DNA of 64,000 nucleotides. Origin: UBA1952 sp965246855. GTDB taxonomy: Bacteria > Bacteroidota > Bacteroidia > Chitinophagales > Chitinophagaceae. Position numbers and translations under genes: made by a program. The stretch is from NCBI GenBank assembly GCA_965246855.1, contig CBDFFP010000004.1, positions 71,023-135,022 of the forward strand, read 5' to 3'. Shown here piece after piece: positions 45,732-53,929 of the stretch; within the stretch, counting starts at the first letter, position 1, and every line of letters begins with the position of its first letter. The notes beneath the pieces were generated by a model that was given only the letters and a program-made list of their open reading frames with translations, made no database searches and had not been told where the DNA came from.

Positions 45732-46628
45732 TTATGGAACCAGGAAAGGATCTACAATACTAAGAACAGCAGCCATGTCAAGCGGCTCGTCGAAGGATTG
45801 TGTTGCCAGATCGGACGCGCTGAACGTAGAGGTTACATAAGCGGCATTTATAAGGGACACCACGTTTACGCCCGCTTGGGTAGTAACATTTTCGCCGTTG
45901 TAAGAAGGCTGGATAGCTGCGTTGGCGCTTCCTGCGTTGATGTTGGAATCCGACTGCGTAATCCACGGGCGGATGGTTCCAGAATTGAGCGAACTGCTGG
46001 TTCTGTTGGAGCGCATGTAGCGGATGTGGGCCGCGTGGCGCGCTTCTACCGAGTGGATTTGCAAGGCAGCTTGCAGTATCTCGTTGTAGGCATCATCAAT
46101 AATGCGGGGAGCTTGTCCTTTGTAGGCACGTACACCTGTGTCTTCAAACGTTTGGGAAACGGCCAGGAAAAGGTCGTAGTCCGAGAAAGCCGCTGCGAAA
46201 GGACCATTGCCTGCGCCCTTTGCGCCGGAGAAGTCAAAGCTGGCAGCCGTTTTTGTTATGGGTGTGCCGCCGGCAGTGGTGATGGTTCTGCGCAGGAAAG
46301 CCACGTGCGCCACTTCATGGTCGCGGATGGTAGTGATGGCCGCTTGCGGTGCGCCGGTGGGAACGCCAATAGCGCCGAAGTTGGCAACGCCTTTCTTGTA
46401 GAATTCTGATTCCAGATATTCCAGTGTAAGGGCGAAGTTCAGAATGCCGATAGCATCTGTGGCCGACTGGCCGTAGGCTTTTTTAAGAAGCCCGCCGAAT
46501 GCGAAAGGAACAGCCGTAAGCGCGATGCCCTTCATAAAAGTGCGGATAGTCGCGCGACGCGGGGAAGTACGCTCGTAAAACTCTGGGTCTTCCGCGTGGA
46601 GATGGTTGAAAATGTTCTGTAGGTTCAT
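45732..46628 (-). CDS. Tat-exported ferritin-like domain protein
   Basis: A 298-residue protein with a twin-arginine-like signal (SPRRATIRTFMKGIALTAVPFAFGG ending KAYGQ). A ferritin-like four-helix domain follows: ILNFALTLEYLESEFYKKGV, IRDHEVAHVAFLRRTI and IHSVEARHAAHIRYMRSN give the E...ExxH pattern of a di-iron site. It resembles the desiccation-related ferritin-like group. It probably acts in the periplasm. A paralogue lies 15 bp upstream on the same strand, so the two form an operon, with this one second. Confidence 0.85.
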   Translation of the reverse strand: MNLQNIFNHLHAEDPEFYERTSPRRATIRTFMKGIALTAVPFAFGGLLKKAYGQSATDAIGILNFALTLEYLESEFYKKGVANFGAIGVPTGAPQAAITTIRDHEVAHVAFLRRTITTAGGTPITKTAASFDFSGAKGAGNGPFAAAFSDYDLFLAVSQTFEDTGVRAYKGQAPRIIDDAYNEILQAALQIHSVEARHAAHIRYMRSNRTSSSLNSGTIRPWITQSDSNINAGSANAAIQPSYNGENVTTQAGVNVVSLINAAYVTSTFSASDLATQSFDEPLDMAAVLSIVDPFLVP

Positions 46629-46643
46629 GACCGGAAGAGGCGT

Positions 46644-47372
46644 TTAGGACGTTGGAAGATTAGAAGCGTTCAGCGTTTCTGTGATGTACTTGCCCGCTTG
46701 CGCCAATACCTGGGCAGGCGTTAATGCACCGTCGAGGGCATCGGCATTAACAGCACCGAAAGGAGAAAGAGAATTCAGATCAGCAAAAGTGCCGTTGGTA
46801 ATCAGGTCGCGGATTATGGCTGCGTGGCGGGCTTCCACGCTCACAATTTTACCAGCGATAGTGAGGTAGTCTGCGCTTTTAATCAGCTTGCCGGCACCAT
46901 TATAGGCCGCTACACCGAGGTCTTCAAAAGTGCGCGCTGTTGTCAGAACGCTGGTGCGGTCGGTGAAAGTGATGCTGGTAAAAACGGGCGTCAGGTTTTG
47001 GATCGGCGTTGCGCCCGCAGCTGTGATAGCCGCCTTGAAAAACTTCGCGTGGCCGTCTTCGTGCGCGGCGATTTCTGTCAGCATGGCCTTCTCTGTAGCG
47101 GAGGCCCAGCTCATGCCTTCGGTTACCACTCTCGCATAGAAGGCGGCTTCTAGTTGCTCCAGTGCGTAGGCGTAGTTCAGGATGCCTACATCGCCGCTGC
47201 CGAGGTTTACACCGCCGCTGTTGACGTTGTTGTTGTCGTCTTTAGTGCAGGCTGCGGCCAGCATGGTAACACCCGAAAGCGCACCGGCATAGCCCAGAAA
47301 GCGGCGACGATTGAGGGCCTTCTGGGTTGCCGCCGTGATTGCGGATTGCCCAAAATTGTTGTCTTGATTCAT
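46644..47372 (-). CDS. Tat-exported ferritin-like lipoprotein
   Basis: A 242-residue protein. It begins with a Tat signal (LNRRRFLGYAGALSGVTMLAAAC) that ends in a lipobox cysteine. A ferritin-like domain follows, with ILNYAYALEQLEAAFYARVV, IAAHEDGHAKFFKAAI and VSVEARHAAIIRDL as the E...ExxH pairs. It is a paralogue of the downstream gene but adds a lipid anchor and an acidic Asn-rich linker (KDDNNNVNSGG). The pair may bind iron or scavenge oxidants at the envelope. That role is inferred from the family. Confidence 0.85.
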   Translation of the reverse strand: MNQDNNFGQSAITAATQKALNRRRFLGYAGALSGVTMLAAACTKDDNNNVNSGGVNLGSGDVGILNYAYALEQLEAAFYARVVTEGMSWASATEKAMLTEIAAHEDGHAKFFKAAITAAGATPIQNLTPVFTSITFTDRTSVLTTARTFEDLGVAAYNGAGKLIKSADYLTIAGKIVSVEARHAAIIRDLITNGTFADLNSLSPFGAVNADALDGALTPAQVLAQAGKYITETLNASNLPTS

Positions 47373-47525
47373 GGATTTGGGGGGTTAGTGAGTGAAAATT
47401 AAACGGTAAGCGGTTGGGACTGGCAATACCGTGCCAGTGCTTTGAAACTGTTTAAGAAAAGGGACTTCTAAAGCCTTGATTCTCAACTACGAGTAAACAG
47501 GCCTGCAAGGTTTTGGTAGCATCCA
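47373..47525. other. Intergenic region upstream of the ferritin pair
   Basis: No gene is seen. The region holds the 5' leader of the ferritin-like pair and ends at the palindrome at 47526. Confidence 0.5.
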
Positions 47526-47558
47526 AAACCTATAAGGTCTCCAAGACCTTATAGGTTT
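47526..47558. repeat. Perfect palindrome containing the stop codon of the ABC gene
   Basis: The arms AAACCTATAAGGTCT and AGACCTTATAGGTTT are separated by 3 bp. The TAA stop of the minus-strand ABC gene (47549-47551) falls inside one arm. It is terminator-like in shape but lacks a T tract and looks like an inserted extragenic palindrome. Confidence 0.9.
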
Positions 47559-48127
47559 CTCACTTCCGCCGACAATGAATGCGCTCTTTCTGGCTGGTGG
47601 TCGGTGAACAGAATGGCCTTTCGGGATGCTTCTTCCGTCATAATTCGCGCGAAGCGTTCCACCGTCACCGGACTTATTCCCCGGAACGGCTCATCGAGAA
47701 GTAGATAAGGGCTTTTCTGACGCAAAAGACAGTAGAGTTCTACCACGCGGCGCTCGCCGCCGGACAGCATAGAGAAACGGCTTTTCAGAAGCAAAGAGTA
47801 CTCTGGGAAATCCGTCAGGAAAGTATTCTTCAGGACTTCAAAATGGCGCAGAACCATATCCACGCGCAGGCTTCCCGGCGTCATAGCATCTTGCGGCAAC
47901 ATTCGGAGCAGGTGCGGCTTTTGATAGAGCTTTGGCTCCGGCATACCGTTCACGCGCACCATTCCTTCGCAGCGCAGCAAGCCATAAATTTTAAGGAGCA
48001 AACTCGTTTTTCCGCAGCCGCTCGCTCCCAATAGAGCAACCGTCTTCCCAACTTCCATTTGCACGTAAACGCCCGAAAGCACCGTGCGGTTTTGGCGCTC
48101 CAAACGGATGCTGTCAGCTTCCAGCAT
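47549..48127 (-). CDS. Small ABC transporter ATP-binding protein
   Basis: A 192-residue ABC ATPase. It has Walker A GASGCGKTSL (around residue 35), a Q-loop (MLPQDAM), signature FSMLSGGERR, Walker B YLLLDEPFRG and a switch His in LFTDHQP. It is shorter than usual because helical subdomain loops are compact and the C-terminus ends at a palindrome (SAEVRNL). The next gene upstream, 3 bp away, encodes a 100-residue membrane protein that may be its permease. The substrate is unknown. Confidence 0.85.
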   Translation of the reverse strand: MLEADSIRLERQNRTVLSGVYVQMEVGKTVALLGASGCGKTSLLLKIYGLLRCEGMVRVNGMPEPKLYQKPHLLRMLPQDAMTPGSLRVDMVLRHFEVLKNTFLTDFPEYSLLLKSRFSMLSGGERRVVELYCLLRQKSPYLLLDEPFRGISPVTVERFARIMTEEASRKAILFTDHQPERAHSLSAEVRNL

Positions 48128-48130
48128 GGC

Positions 48131-48433
48131 TTATCGCAGATTGAAAGTGAACAGCAGAAACAGCACTAAAAGCAGCGCATCCACCACAAAGGAAACCATC
48201 CAAAGGCGCACAGCCGTCAGGCCCAGATTGCGGTAGTAGAAAAGCGTTGTCGGGCGGAGCTTCCGCACCAGATAAAAGACGGTGGCATTGGCTGCTATTT
48301 TAAAGAAAAAAAGCGCCCTCAATACCGAATTGCCATAGAGGAAAAAAAGCTGACAGCAGGCAAGATTCACCAGCAGCAGGGCTGGAGAAAATTGCCGGGA
48401 GAAGGTAAGGAGAAGGGCGACTTTAGTACGCAC
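48131..48433 (-). CDS. Small membrane protein, possible ABC partner
   Basis: This 100-residue protein has a GTG start at 48433. It has three hydrophobic segments (about residues 16-34, 40-56 and 78-98), with a basic loop (VRKLRPTTLFYYR) between the second and third. It is not a recognised permease and is too small for a classical ABC membrane domain. It ends 3 bp before the ATPase gene on the same strand, so it is likely to be cotranscribed and to work with it. Related pairs are seen in Bacteroidota, but I cannot name this one. Confidence 0.6.
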   Translation of the reverse strand: MRTKVALLLTFSRQFSPALLLVNLACCQLFFLYGNSVLRALFFFKIAANATVFYLVRKLRPTTLFYYRNLGLTAVRLWMVSFVVDALLLVLFLLFTFNLR

Positions 48434-48469
48434 GGGGAAGACCCGAAAGAAAAATTATTGAGTGATTTC

Positions 48470-49747
48470 CTACCCCACCCGCCAGCCCTCAATCTCCCCC
48501 GCTTTGCGTTCCTCATACAGCGTTTCGGCGGAAATATAGTTGTCGGTATAGCCGTGCATAATGCCGCCCTTCGCGCTCTTTTCCCACAACACGAATCTCT
48601 CTGTCCCGGAAAAAGAGGCTGCAAAAGCGGTTTGTTTTTCCAGCGAAAGAATGCGCAGCGCCTTGTTGCGGTCGTGGCGGATGTTTACGGGAACCACCGG
48701 GCGGATGGAAAGCGCATCGGTGTTGGTGCGCTCAGAATAGGTAAATACGTGGAGATAAGTAATGGGCAGCGCGCTTAAAAAGTCGTGCGTGTCGCGGAAA
48801 TCTTCGTCGGTTTCGGAAGGGAAGCCCACGATTACATCCGCGCCAATTCCGGCGTGCGGCATCTGGGTTTTGATGTGGGCAATGCGGTCTGCATACAGTT
48901 CCCGTTGGTAACGACGGCGCATGAGGGCAAGCACGCGGTTGCTGCCGCTTTGGAGCGGAATATGGAAGTGCGGCATGAAGCGCCGGGAGCTTGCCACGAA
49001 GGAAATAATGTCGTCGGTCAGCAGGTTTGGCTCAATGGAAGAAATACGGTAGCGCGCAATGCCTTCCACTTCGTCAAGCTGTTGAATAAGCTCATAAAAA
49101 CTTTCCTCGCGCCGCTTGCCGCCATCATAGCCTTTACCAAAATCGCCGAGGTTAATGCCTGTGAGAACCACTTCCTTCGCGCCGTTTCGGGCCACTTCTT
49201 TCACCCGTTCCACCACCCCCTGAATACTATCGCTACGGCTGTGTCCCCGCGCCTGCGGAATGGTGCAGAAAGTGCAGGTATAATCGCATCCGTCCTGCAC
49301 CTTCAAAAACGTGCGCGTTCTATCTCCTTCAGAGTGGGCGGCATGAAAGCCTTCTACGGCTCCAATCTCGTTGCAGGCCACGCGCGCCGCGCCTTTGCTC
49401 AAGGTTCGTAGGTGAGAAGAAAGCTGGAATTTTTCTGCCGCACCCAAAACCAAATCCACGCCTGGAATCGCAATGATTTCCTGCGGTTTTAGTTGGGCGT
49501 AGCAACCCGTAACGACCACCAGTGCTTCGGGTGCGCGGCGCTGAATACGGCGCACCAGCATCCGGCATTCCTTGTCCGCATTTTCAGTAACGGAGCAGGT
49601 GTTCAGCACATACACGTCGGCCTTCTCTTCAAAAGATTTCCGGGGAAACCCCTGCGTTTCCAGTTGGCGGCCCAGCGCCGAAGTCTCGGAAAAGTTGAGC
49701 TTGCAGCCCAGCGTGTGGAAAGCTACCGACGGCAATTGTTCATTCAT
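48470..49747 (-). CDS. mtaB: tRNA t6A37 methylthiotransferase MtaB
   Basis: A 425-residue radical SAM enzyme that methylthiolates ct6A/t6A at position 37 of tRNA. The N-terminal UPF0004 domain has three cluster cysteines (TLGCKLN, LNTCSVTENADKEC, TGCYAQ). The radical SAM CxxxCxxC appears as CDYTCTFCTIPQARG. A TRAM-like tail follows. It matches the MtaB rather than MiaB pattern (HTLGCKLNFSE). A TAnnTTTG element lies just upstream. Confidence 0.93.
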   Translation of the reverse strand: MNEQLPSVAFHTLGCKLNFSETSALGRQLETQGFPRKSFEEKADVYVLNTCSVTENADKECRMLVRRIQRRAPEALVVVTGCYAQLKPQEIIAIPGVDLVLGAAEKFQLSSHLRTLSKGAARVACNEIGAVEGFHAAHSEGDRTRTFLKVQDGCDYTCTFCTIPQARGHSRSDSIQGVVERVKEVARNGAKEVVLTGINLGDFGKGYDGGKRREESFYELIQQLDEVEGIARYRISSIEPNLLTDDIISFVASSRRFMPHFHIPLQSGSNRVLALMRRRYQRELYADRIAHIKTQMPHAGIGADVIVGFPSETDEDFRDTHDFLSALPITYLHVFTYSERTNTDALSIRPVVPVNIRHDRNKALRILSLEKQTAFAASFSGTERFVLWEKSAKGGIMHGYTDNYISAETLYEERKAGEIEGWRVG

Positions 49748-49754
49748 CGCGGGG

Positions 49755-49762
49755 CAAATTTA
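49755..49762 (-). promoter_or_regulatory. TAnnTTTG element for mtaB
   Basis: TAAATTTG on the minus strand ends 7 bp before the mtaB ATG. It matches the Bacteroidota -7 consensus and implies a very short or leaderless transcript. Confidence 0.5.
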
Positions 49763-49814
49763 CGGCGGTGTTGTAGAGACACGATTTATGGCGTCGCTAC
49801 TGGCGTCTGTTTTT

Positions 49815-49822
49815 TACCTTTG
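49815..49822 (+). promoter_or_regulatory. TAnnTTTG element for the lipoprotein gene
   Basis: TACCTTTG lies 24 bp before the ATG at 49847 and matches the Bacteroidota -7 consensus. Confidence 0.6.
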
Positions 49823-49846
49823 GCGAAATTCATTCAACACTTTTTT

Positions 49847-50407
49847 ATGAAAAAATCCCTTCTGCTTTTTGCCGCCGCGCTCTTGAGTCTTACGGCCTGC
49901 AAAAAAGACGCGCTCACCAGCCTTGCTGATATTACGTTTACAAAGTCCTACACAGAAGACATTGATGTGCCCGGTGGAATTGCCGACACGAACGTGACTG
50001 TTTTGGGCGGAAGTCAAGATTTGCCATTTTCCTTTTCGCTTGCAACCGGCATTCAGCAGCTTGTATCCCAGTACAATACCAGCACGGATAAGCTCGTTTC
50101 CGTAAAGGTGGATTCGGTATCTTTCACTGCGATTGCGCCCGTGGGCCAGAACCTCGATTTCCTGAACAGCGTTGAATTGCGCCTGAACGCAAACGGCCTC
50201 ACGGAAACCACCATTGCCCGGAAAAGTGTTTTCCCAAAGGGACAAACCACCGTGCAGCTTGATGTGCTGGATGTGAACCTGAAAGATTTTTTCCTGAAAG
50301 ATTCCCTAACAGTGCGCGTGGTAGCTAATGTGAATGCCCTTCCGGCAAATGGAACCAAGCTGCGCTTCGGCAATAAATACGCGATTACGGCGAACCCGCT
50401 GCGGTAA
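49847..50407 (+). CDS. Lipoprotein of unknown function
   Basis: A 186-residue protein from ATG 49847, which gives a lipoprotein signal (MKKSLLLFAAALLSLTAC) followed by KKD. The mature part is beta-rich (ITFTKSYTEDIDVPGG, LVSVKVDSVSFTAI, VQLDVLDVNLKDFFLKDSLTVRVVANV), like small surface lipoproteins of Bacteroidota. No enzyme motif was found. The longer open frame upstream overlaps mtaB antisense and is not used. Confidence 0.75.
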   Translation: MKKSLLLFAAALLSLTACKKDALTSLADITFTKSYTEDIDVPGGIADTNVTVLGGSQDLPFSFSLATGIQQLVSQYNTSTDKLVSVKVDSVSFTAIAPVGQNLDFLNSVELRLNANGLTETTIARKSVFPKGQTTVQLDVLDVNLKDFFLKDSLTVRVVANVNALPANGTKLRFGNKYAITANPLR

Positions 50408-50430
50408 CATAGGTCATAAGTCATGATGAC

Positions 50431-51609
50431 TTATGAATAGTGGAACGTTCCCCACGCGCTTTCCACCACCACTTCCTTTTTCTCCGCCGCTTCCACCCTA
50501 CCGCTCACCTGCGCTTCAATGCCAAATCGCGCTGAGATTTCCACAATGCCCGCAGCGGTTTCGGTATCGGTGTAGATTTCCAGCCGCTGGCCCATGTTGA
50601 ACACCTGATGCATCTCGCGCCAGTCGGTTCCGGCAGCTTCCTGAATCATCTTGAACAAGGGTGGTGCGGGAAGGAGATTGTTCTTCACCACGCGCAACGG
50701 ACGAGGCAGATAATGCAACACCTTACTTTGTCCGCCGCCACTGCAATGGATAATGCCGTGAATTTTGGCGCGGAATTGTTCCAGGATTTTCAACACCACC
50801 GGCGCATACGTGCGTGTAGGCGAAAGCAGCATCTTCCCTACATCCAAGCCCGTTTCCGTCGCGTCCGTGAGGCGGTATTTTCCGTTGTAAACCACTTCCT
50901 TTGGCAAGGCCGGATCTACGCTTTCCGGGTATTTTTCGGCGTAGAAATGGTGAAGCATTTCGTGGCGCGCCGAGGTCAATCCGTTAGAGCCGATGCCGCT
51001 GTTGTAGCCGTCTTCATACACCGCTTTCCCGTAGGACGCAAGCGATACCACCACATCGCCTGCTTGCAGGTTTTCGGTGGTTACAAGGTCGGCGCGCTTC
51101 ATGCGGCAGGCCATCGTTCCGTCCACGATAATGGTGCGCACGGCATCGCCCAAATCCGCCGTTTCGCCGCCCATAAAATGGATGTCCACGCCGTATTCGC
51201 GCAAGCGATCAAAACATCGTTGTGTGCCGTTGATAATTTCGCTCAAGACCTCGCCGGGAATCAGTCCTTTGTTGCGGCCAATGGTGGAAGAATAGGTAAA
51301 AGGCCCCGTTGCCCCTACGCACAACAGGTCGTCGGTGTTCATCACAATCGCATCCATCGCAATGCCTTCCCACACCGAGATATCGCCTGTTTCTTTCCAA
51401 TAGAGATAGGCCAGAATGCCTTTCGTGCCTGCGCCGTCGGCATGCATGAGGTTGCAATACGCCGGGTCGCCGCCCCAGATGTCGGGGTAGATTTTGCAGA
51501 AGGCTTTGGGGAAAAGGCCGTGGTCCAGTTGGGCAACAGCAGCGTGTACTTCTTCTTTTCCGGCAGAAACGCCGCGCAGCGCGTAGCGGTTATCGGTGGG
51601 CGTAGGCAT
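50431..51609 (-). CDS. purM: AIR synthase (phosphoribosylformylglycinamidine cyclo-ligase)
   Basis: A 392-residue enzyme closing the imidazole ring of AIR in purine synthesis. The start is ATG 51609 (MPTPTDNRYALRGVSAGKEEVH). Motifs include MHADGAGTKGILAYLY, DAIVMNTDDLLCVGA, FMGGETADLGDAVRT (the ATP/Mg site) and GIIHCSGGGQSKVLHY. It is about 45 residues longer than enterobacterial PurM, as seen in other Bacteroidota. A TAnnTTTG element lies just upstream. The convergent lipoprotein gene ends 23 bp away. Confidence 0.94.
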   Translation of the reverse strand: MPTPTDNRYALRGVSAGKEEVHAAVAQLDHGLFPKAFCKIYPDIWGGDPAYCNLMHADGAGTKGILAYLYWKETGDISVWEGIAMDAIVMNTDDLLCVGATGPFTYSSTIGRNKGLIPGEVLSEIINGTQRCFDRLREYGVDIHFMGGETADLGDAVRTIIVDGTMACRMKRADLVTTENLQAGDVVVSLASYGKAVYEDGYNSGIGSNGLTSARHEMLHHFYAEKYPESVDPALPKEVVYNGKYRLTDATETGLDVGKMLLSPTRTYAPVVLKILEQFRAKIHGIIHCSGGGQSKVLHYLPRPLRVVKNNLLPAPPLFKMIQEAAGTDWREMHQVFNMGQRLEIYTDTETAAGIVEISARFGIEAQVSGRVEAAEKKEVVVESAWGTFHYS

Positions 51610-51613
51610 GGGG

Positions 51614-51621
51614 CAAAAATA
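51614..51621 (-). promoter_or_regulatory. TAnnTTTG element for purM
   Basis: TATTTTTG on the minus strand lies 4 bp before the ATG at 51609. It matches the Bacteroidota -7 consensus and implies an almost leaderless transcript. Confidence 0.45.
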
Positions 51622-51722
51622 GGGGCGAGGAGTAAGGGGCGAAGGATTGAGAGAATACATTGATCACCCCTCACCCCTGCAAACTGGCTTGATATTTGGA
51701 GTAACATTCCTAAATAAAAGAA

Positions 51723-52082
51723 ATGAAGAAGACGCTTGTGCTCGGCGCGTCCGACAACCCGATGCGGTACAGCTACAAAGCGATTGCCTCTTTGCTGCGC
51801 AATGGCCACGCCGTTATTGCGGTCGGAAATAAAAACTCCAGCGTCATGGGGCTGACGATTACCAAAGATTTCCCGGAAAAAGGCTCTGTCCACACGGTGA
51901 CGCTCTACCTCAACCCACGCAACCAGCGGCCCTACTACGAAGCCATTATTAACCTCCAACCGCAACGCATCCTCTTCAACCCCGGCGCAGAAAACCCCGA
52001 ACTGGAACAGCTTGCCGAAGATGCAGGCATCCAAACAATGGAAGCCTGTACGCTGGTGCTGCTGGCAACGGGGCAGTACTAA
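51723..52082 (+). CDS. CoA-binding domain protein
   Basis: A 119-residue protein made of a single Rossmann CoA-binding domain: KTLVLGASDNPMRYSYKAI, GHAVIAVGNKNSSVMG, VTLYLNPRNQRPYYEAII, RILFNPGAENPELEQLAEDAGIQTMEACTLVLL. It matches the CoA_binding_2 (YccU-like) family. It is cytoplasmic, and the exact role is unknown for the family. It is complete. Confidence 0.88.
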   Translation: MKKTLVLGASDNPMRYSYKAIASLLRNGHAVIAVGNKNSSVMGLTITKDFPEKGSVHTVTLYLNPRNQRPYYEAIINLQPQRILFNPGAENPELEQLAEDAGIQTMEACTLVLLATGQY

Positions 52083-52126
52083 GCAATGAACAATGAGTAA
52101 TGAATAATGGGAGGTACTTTTAGGGA

Positions 52127-52498
52127 ATGAAAACCGCTGCTGTTTTGAATCGGATTTGCTGCCGGGTGTTGATTGTGGCGGTGGTGATGTTGGTGGGTTT
52201 AAGGGCGGAAGCGCAGAGTAATTCTCCTTCGACGAAGCCAACCGGTCAGCAGCCTGTTCACGTTACCCAATACCAGCCAGAAGATACAAATTCTACCGAG
52301 CACAAATCCAGAAAGCTGGAACAAAAAGTAGTAAATCACCCTCTTTCAAAAGATGAGATTGCGGTACTACCCTCCTTTATCAAACCTTTTCTAGGGAAAA
52401 TGTTCCCCCTTATGCAACCCGGCAACAAATCTTACAGCGGCTGGGAATGGGATAAAATGGGTAAGTTCTCTCGTGAATTGGCCGAACAACAACGGTAG
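52127..52498 (+). CDS. Small exported hypothetical protein
   Basis: A 123-residue protein with an N-terminal signal segment (RVLIVAVVMLVGLRAEAQ). A polar, Ser/Thr-rich stretch (SNSPSTKPTGQQPVHVTQ) and a short helical tail follow. I recognise no domain. It lies 44 bp after the CoA-binding gene and ends before a palindrome. It is likely periplasmic, or secreted with a short lifetime. No further claim can be made. Confidence 0.55.
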   Translation: MKTAAVLNRICCRVLIVAVVMLVGLRAEAQSNSPSTKPTGQQPVHVTQYQPEDTNSTEHKSRKLEQKVVNHPLSKDEIAVLPSFIKPFLGKMFPLMQPGNKSYSGWEWDKMGKFSRELAEQQR

Positions 52499-52516
52499 AG
52501 ACAAGCCGGTTTCTTA

Positions 52517-52561
52517 GACTTGACAAGTCCATCAACAATTCCTCCGAGGACTTGTCAAGTC
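52517..52561. repeat. Extragenic palindrome of the GACTTGACAAGTCC type
   Basis: 14-bp arms (GACTTGACAAGTCC and its reverse complement) flank a 17-bp loop between two convergent genes. It belongs to a class of intergenic palindromes and may also act as a terminator. Confidence 0.85.
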
Positions 52562-52598
52562 CCGCCACATTTCCGCATTCTCCCCATTACCGCATTTC

Positions 52599-53675
52599 TT
52601 ACGAAACCCACAACGCCCCGCCCACGCTGTTTCGCGCCGCGCCAGTAACAGATTGAAGTACGTTCTCTTCCTCGCGCCAGCGCAACACACCAATAAGCGC
52701 CATCACCAGCGCCTCCTTAAAATCCACCACTTCTTTTTCGGGGATAATTACCTCAATGCCCGCCGGAAGCAGCTTTTCGCGCAGCATGGAAATGAGGAAA
52801 GAATTGTGCGCCCCGCCGCCGGTAACGAGCATCTCTCCGGCCCCATTTCCATAGCGCAAAACTGCTTCGGCAATCTGCCCGGCCAAGTGTTCGCAAAAGG
52901 AGCGGAGCAGGTCGGGCGTGGTGTGGGCCGTGTCTTCCAACACCACCGCGCCGAGGAAAAGGGCCGCAGCATTGCTCAAACTTTTGGGCGCAGCCTGCAC
53001 GAAATACGCGCCGCTGTTGAGCGCCGTTATAATTGGGGAAACAGGCTTTCCCACCGCTGCCAGCGCGCCGTCTGCGTCGTATTCTTTGCCTTCGCGGGCG
53101 GCCAGCCGGTTCATCACCGCGTTGGCCGGGCCGATGTCAAAAGCCAGCCGGGCCTCGCCGCTTTGAACGGTGAGGTTGGCAATGCCGCCGATGTTGAGTA
53201 GATACGGATACTGCCCGAAAAAGAGCTTGTCGCCGATAGGAACGATGGGCGCGCCCTGTCCACTGAGGGCTACATCCACCGCCCGCAAATCGGTAATGAC
53301 GGGCAGACCAGTAGTGGCCGCAATCGCTGCGCCACAGCCTATTTGAGACGTGGTTTTCGTGCTTGGCTCGTGGAATACGGTGTGGCCGTGCGAGGCGATA
53401 AAATGGACTTTGTGGTGGAGGTTATGCTTCTCCACAAAAGCGACCACCTGCGCTCCCAACCAGTGCCCATACCGCGTATGCAGCCGCAGAAATTCGGGCA
53501 CGTTCATCTCCGGCGCGCGCAGCAAATCTTCCTTCCATTCTGGTGAATAAGCCACACAATCCGTTGCCAGAAATTCATAGCGCCAGCTTCCGCGCTGCTC
53601 GGTGAGGGCGACGAAAGCAAGGTCTAATCCATCCAGGGAAGAGCCGGACATCAGGCCGAGAACGTTGTAAACCAT
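52599..53675 (-). CDS. anmK: Anhydro-N-acetylmuramic acid kinase
   Basis: A 358-residue sugar kinase of peptidoglycan recycling. It converts 1,6-anhydro-MurNAc to MurNAc-6-phosphate. Motifs include the start LGLMSGSSLDGLDLAFV (phosphate 1), ASHGHTVFHEP, INIGGIANLTV-like (LLNIGGIANLTV), AFDIGPANAVMN and TGGGAHNSFLISML. It has normal length and ATG start at 53675. It fits with the cell-wall genes mrdA and rodA elsewhere in the window. Confidence 0.95.
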   Translation of the reverse strand: MVYNVLGLMSGSSLDGLDLAFVALTEQRGSWRYEFLATDCVAYSPEWKEDLLRAPEMNVPEFLRLHTRYGHWLGAQVVAFVEKHNLHHKVHFIASHGHTVFHEPSTKTTSQIGCGAAIAATTGLPVITDLRAVDVALSGQGAPIVPIGDKLFFGQYPYLLNIGGIANLTVQSGEARLAFDIGPANAVMNRLAAREGKEYDADGALAAVGKPVSPIITALNSGAYFVQAAPKSLSNAAALFLGAVVLEDTAHTTPDLLRSFCEHLAGQIAEAVLRYGNGAGEMLVTGGGAHNSFLISMLREKLLPAGIEVIIPEKEVVDFKEALVMALIGVLRWREEENVLQSVTGAARNSVGGALWVS

Positions 53676-53690
53676 TATTTTAGGGAATAG

Positions 53691-53725
53691 GTATTAGGGA
53701 ATAGGGAATAGGGAATAGGGAATAC
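53691..53725. repeat. GGGAATA tandem repeat upstream of anmK
   Basis: About five imperfect copies of a 7-bp unit (GGGAATA/TAGGGAA) lie in the gap upstream of anmK, next to a larger palindrome. Confidence 0.85.
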
Positions 53726-53734
53726 ACAACGTGT

Positions 53735-53829
53735 GTCATTCCGACCGATAGGGAGGAATCTCACAGCAGGCGAGCCACAGCAGATAAAACACAACGCGAG
53801 TGAGATTCCTCCCTAGCGGTCGGAATGAC
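53735..53829. repeat. Extragenic palindrome of the GTCATTCCGA type
   Basis: Two 29-bp arms (GTCATTCCGACCGATAGGGA... and its near-perfect complement ending GGTCGGAATGAC) flank a 37-bp loop. It is related to the palindrome at 37997-38070. Confidence 0.92.
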
Positions 53830-53929
53830 CCGCATTTTGCAAGGACAGCTTTACACAAAAACAGAAATGCGGCTTTCGCAAAAACCGCATTTCTCCATTA
53901 TCACATTGCCACATGGGCACATTGCCGCA

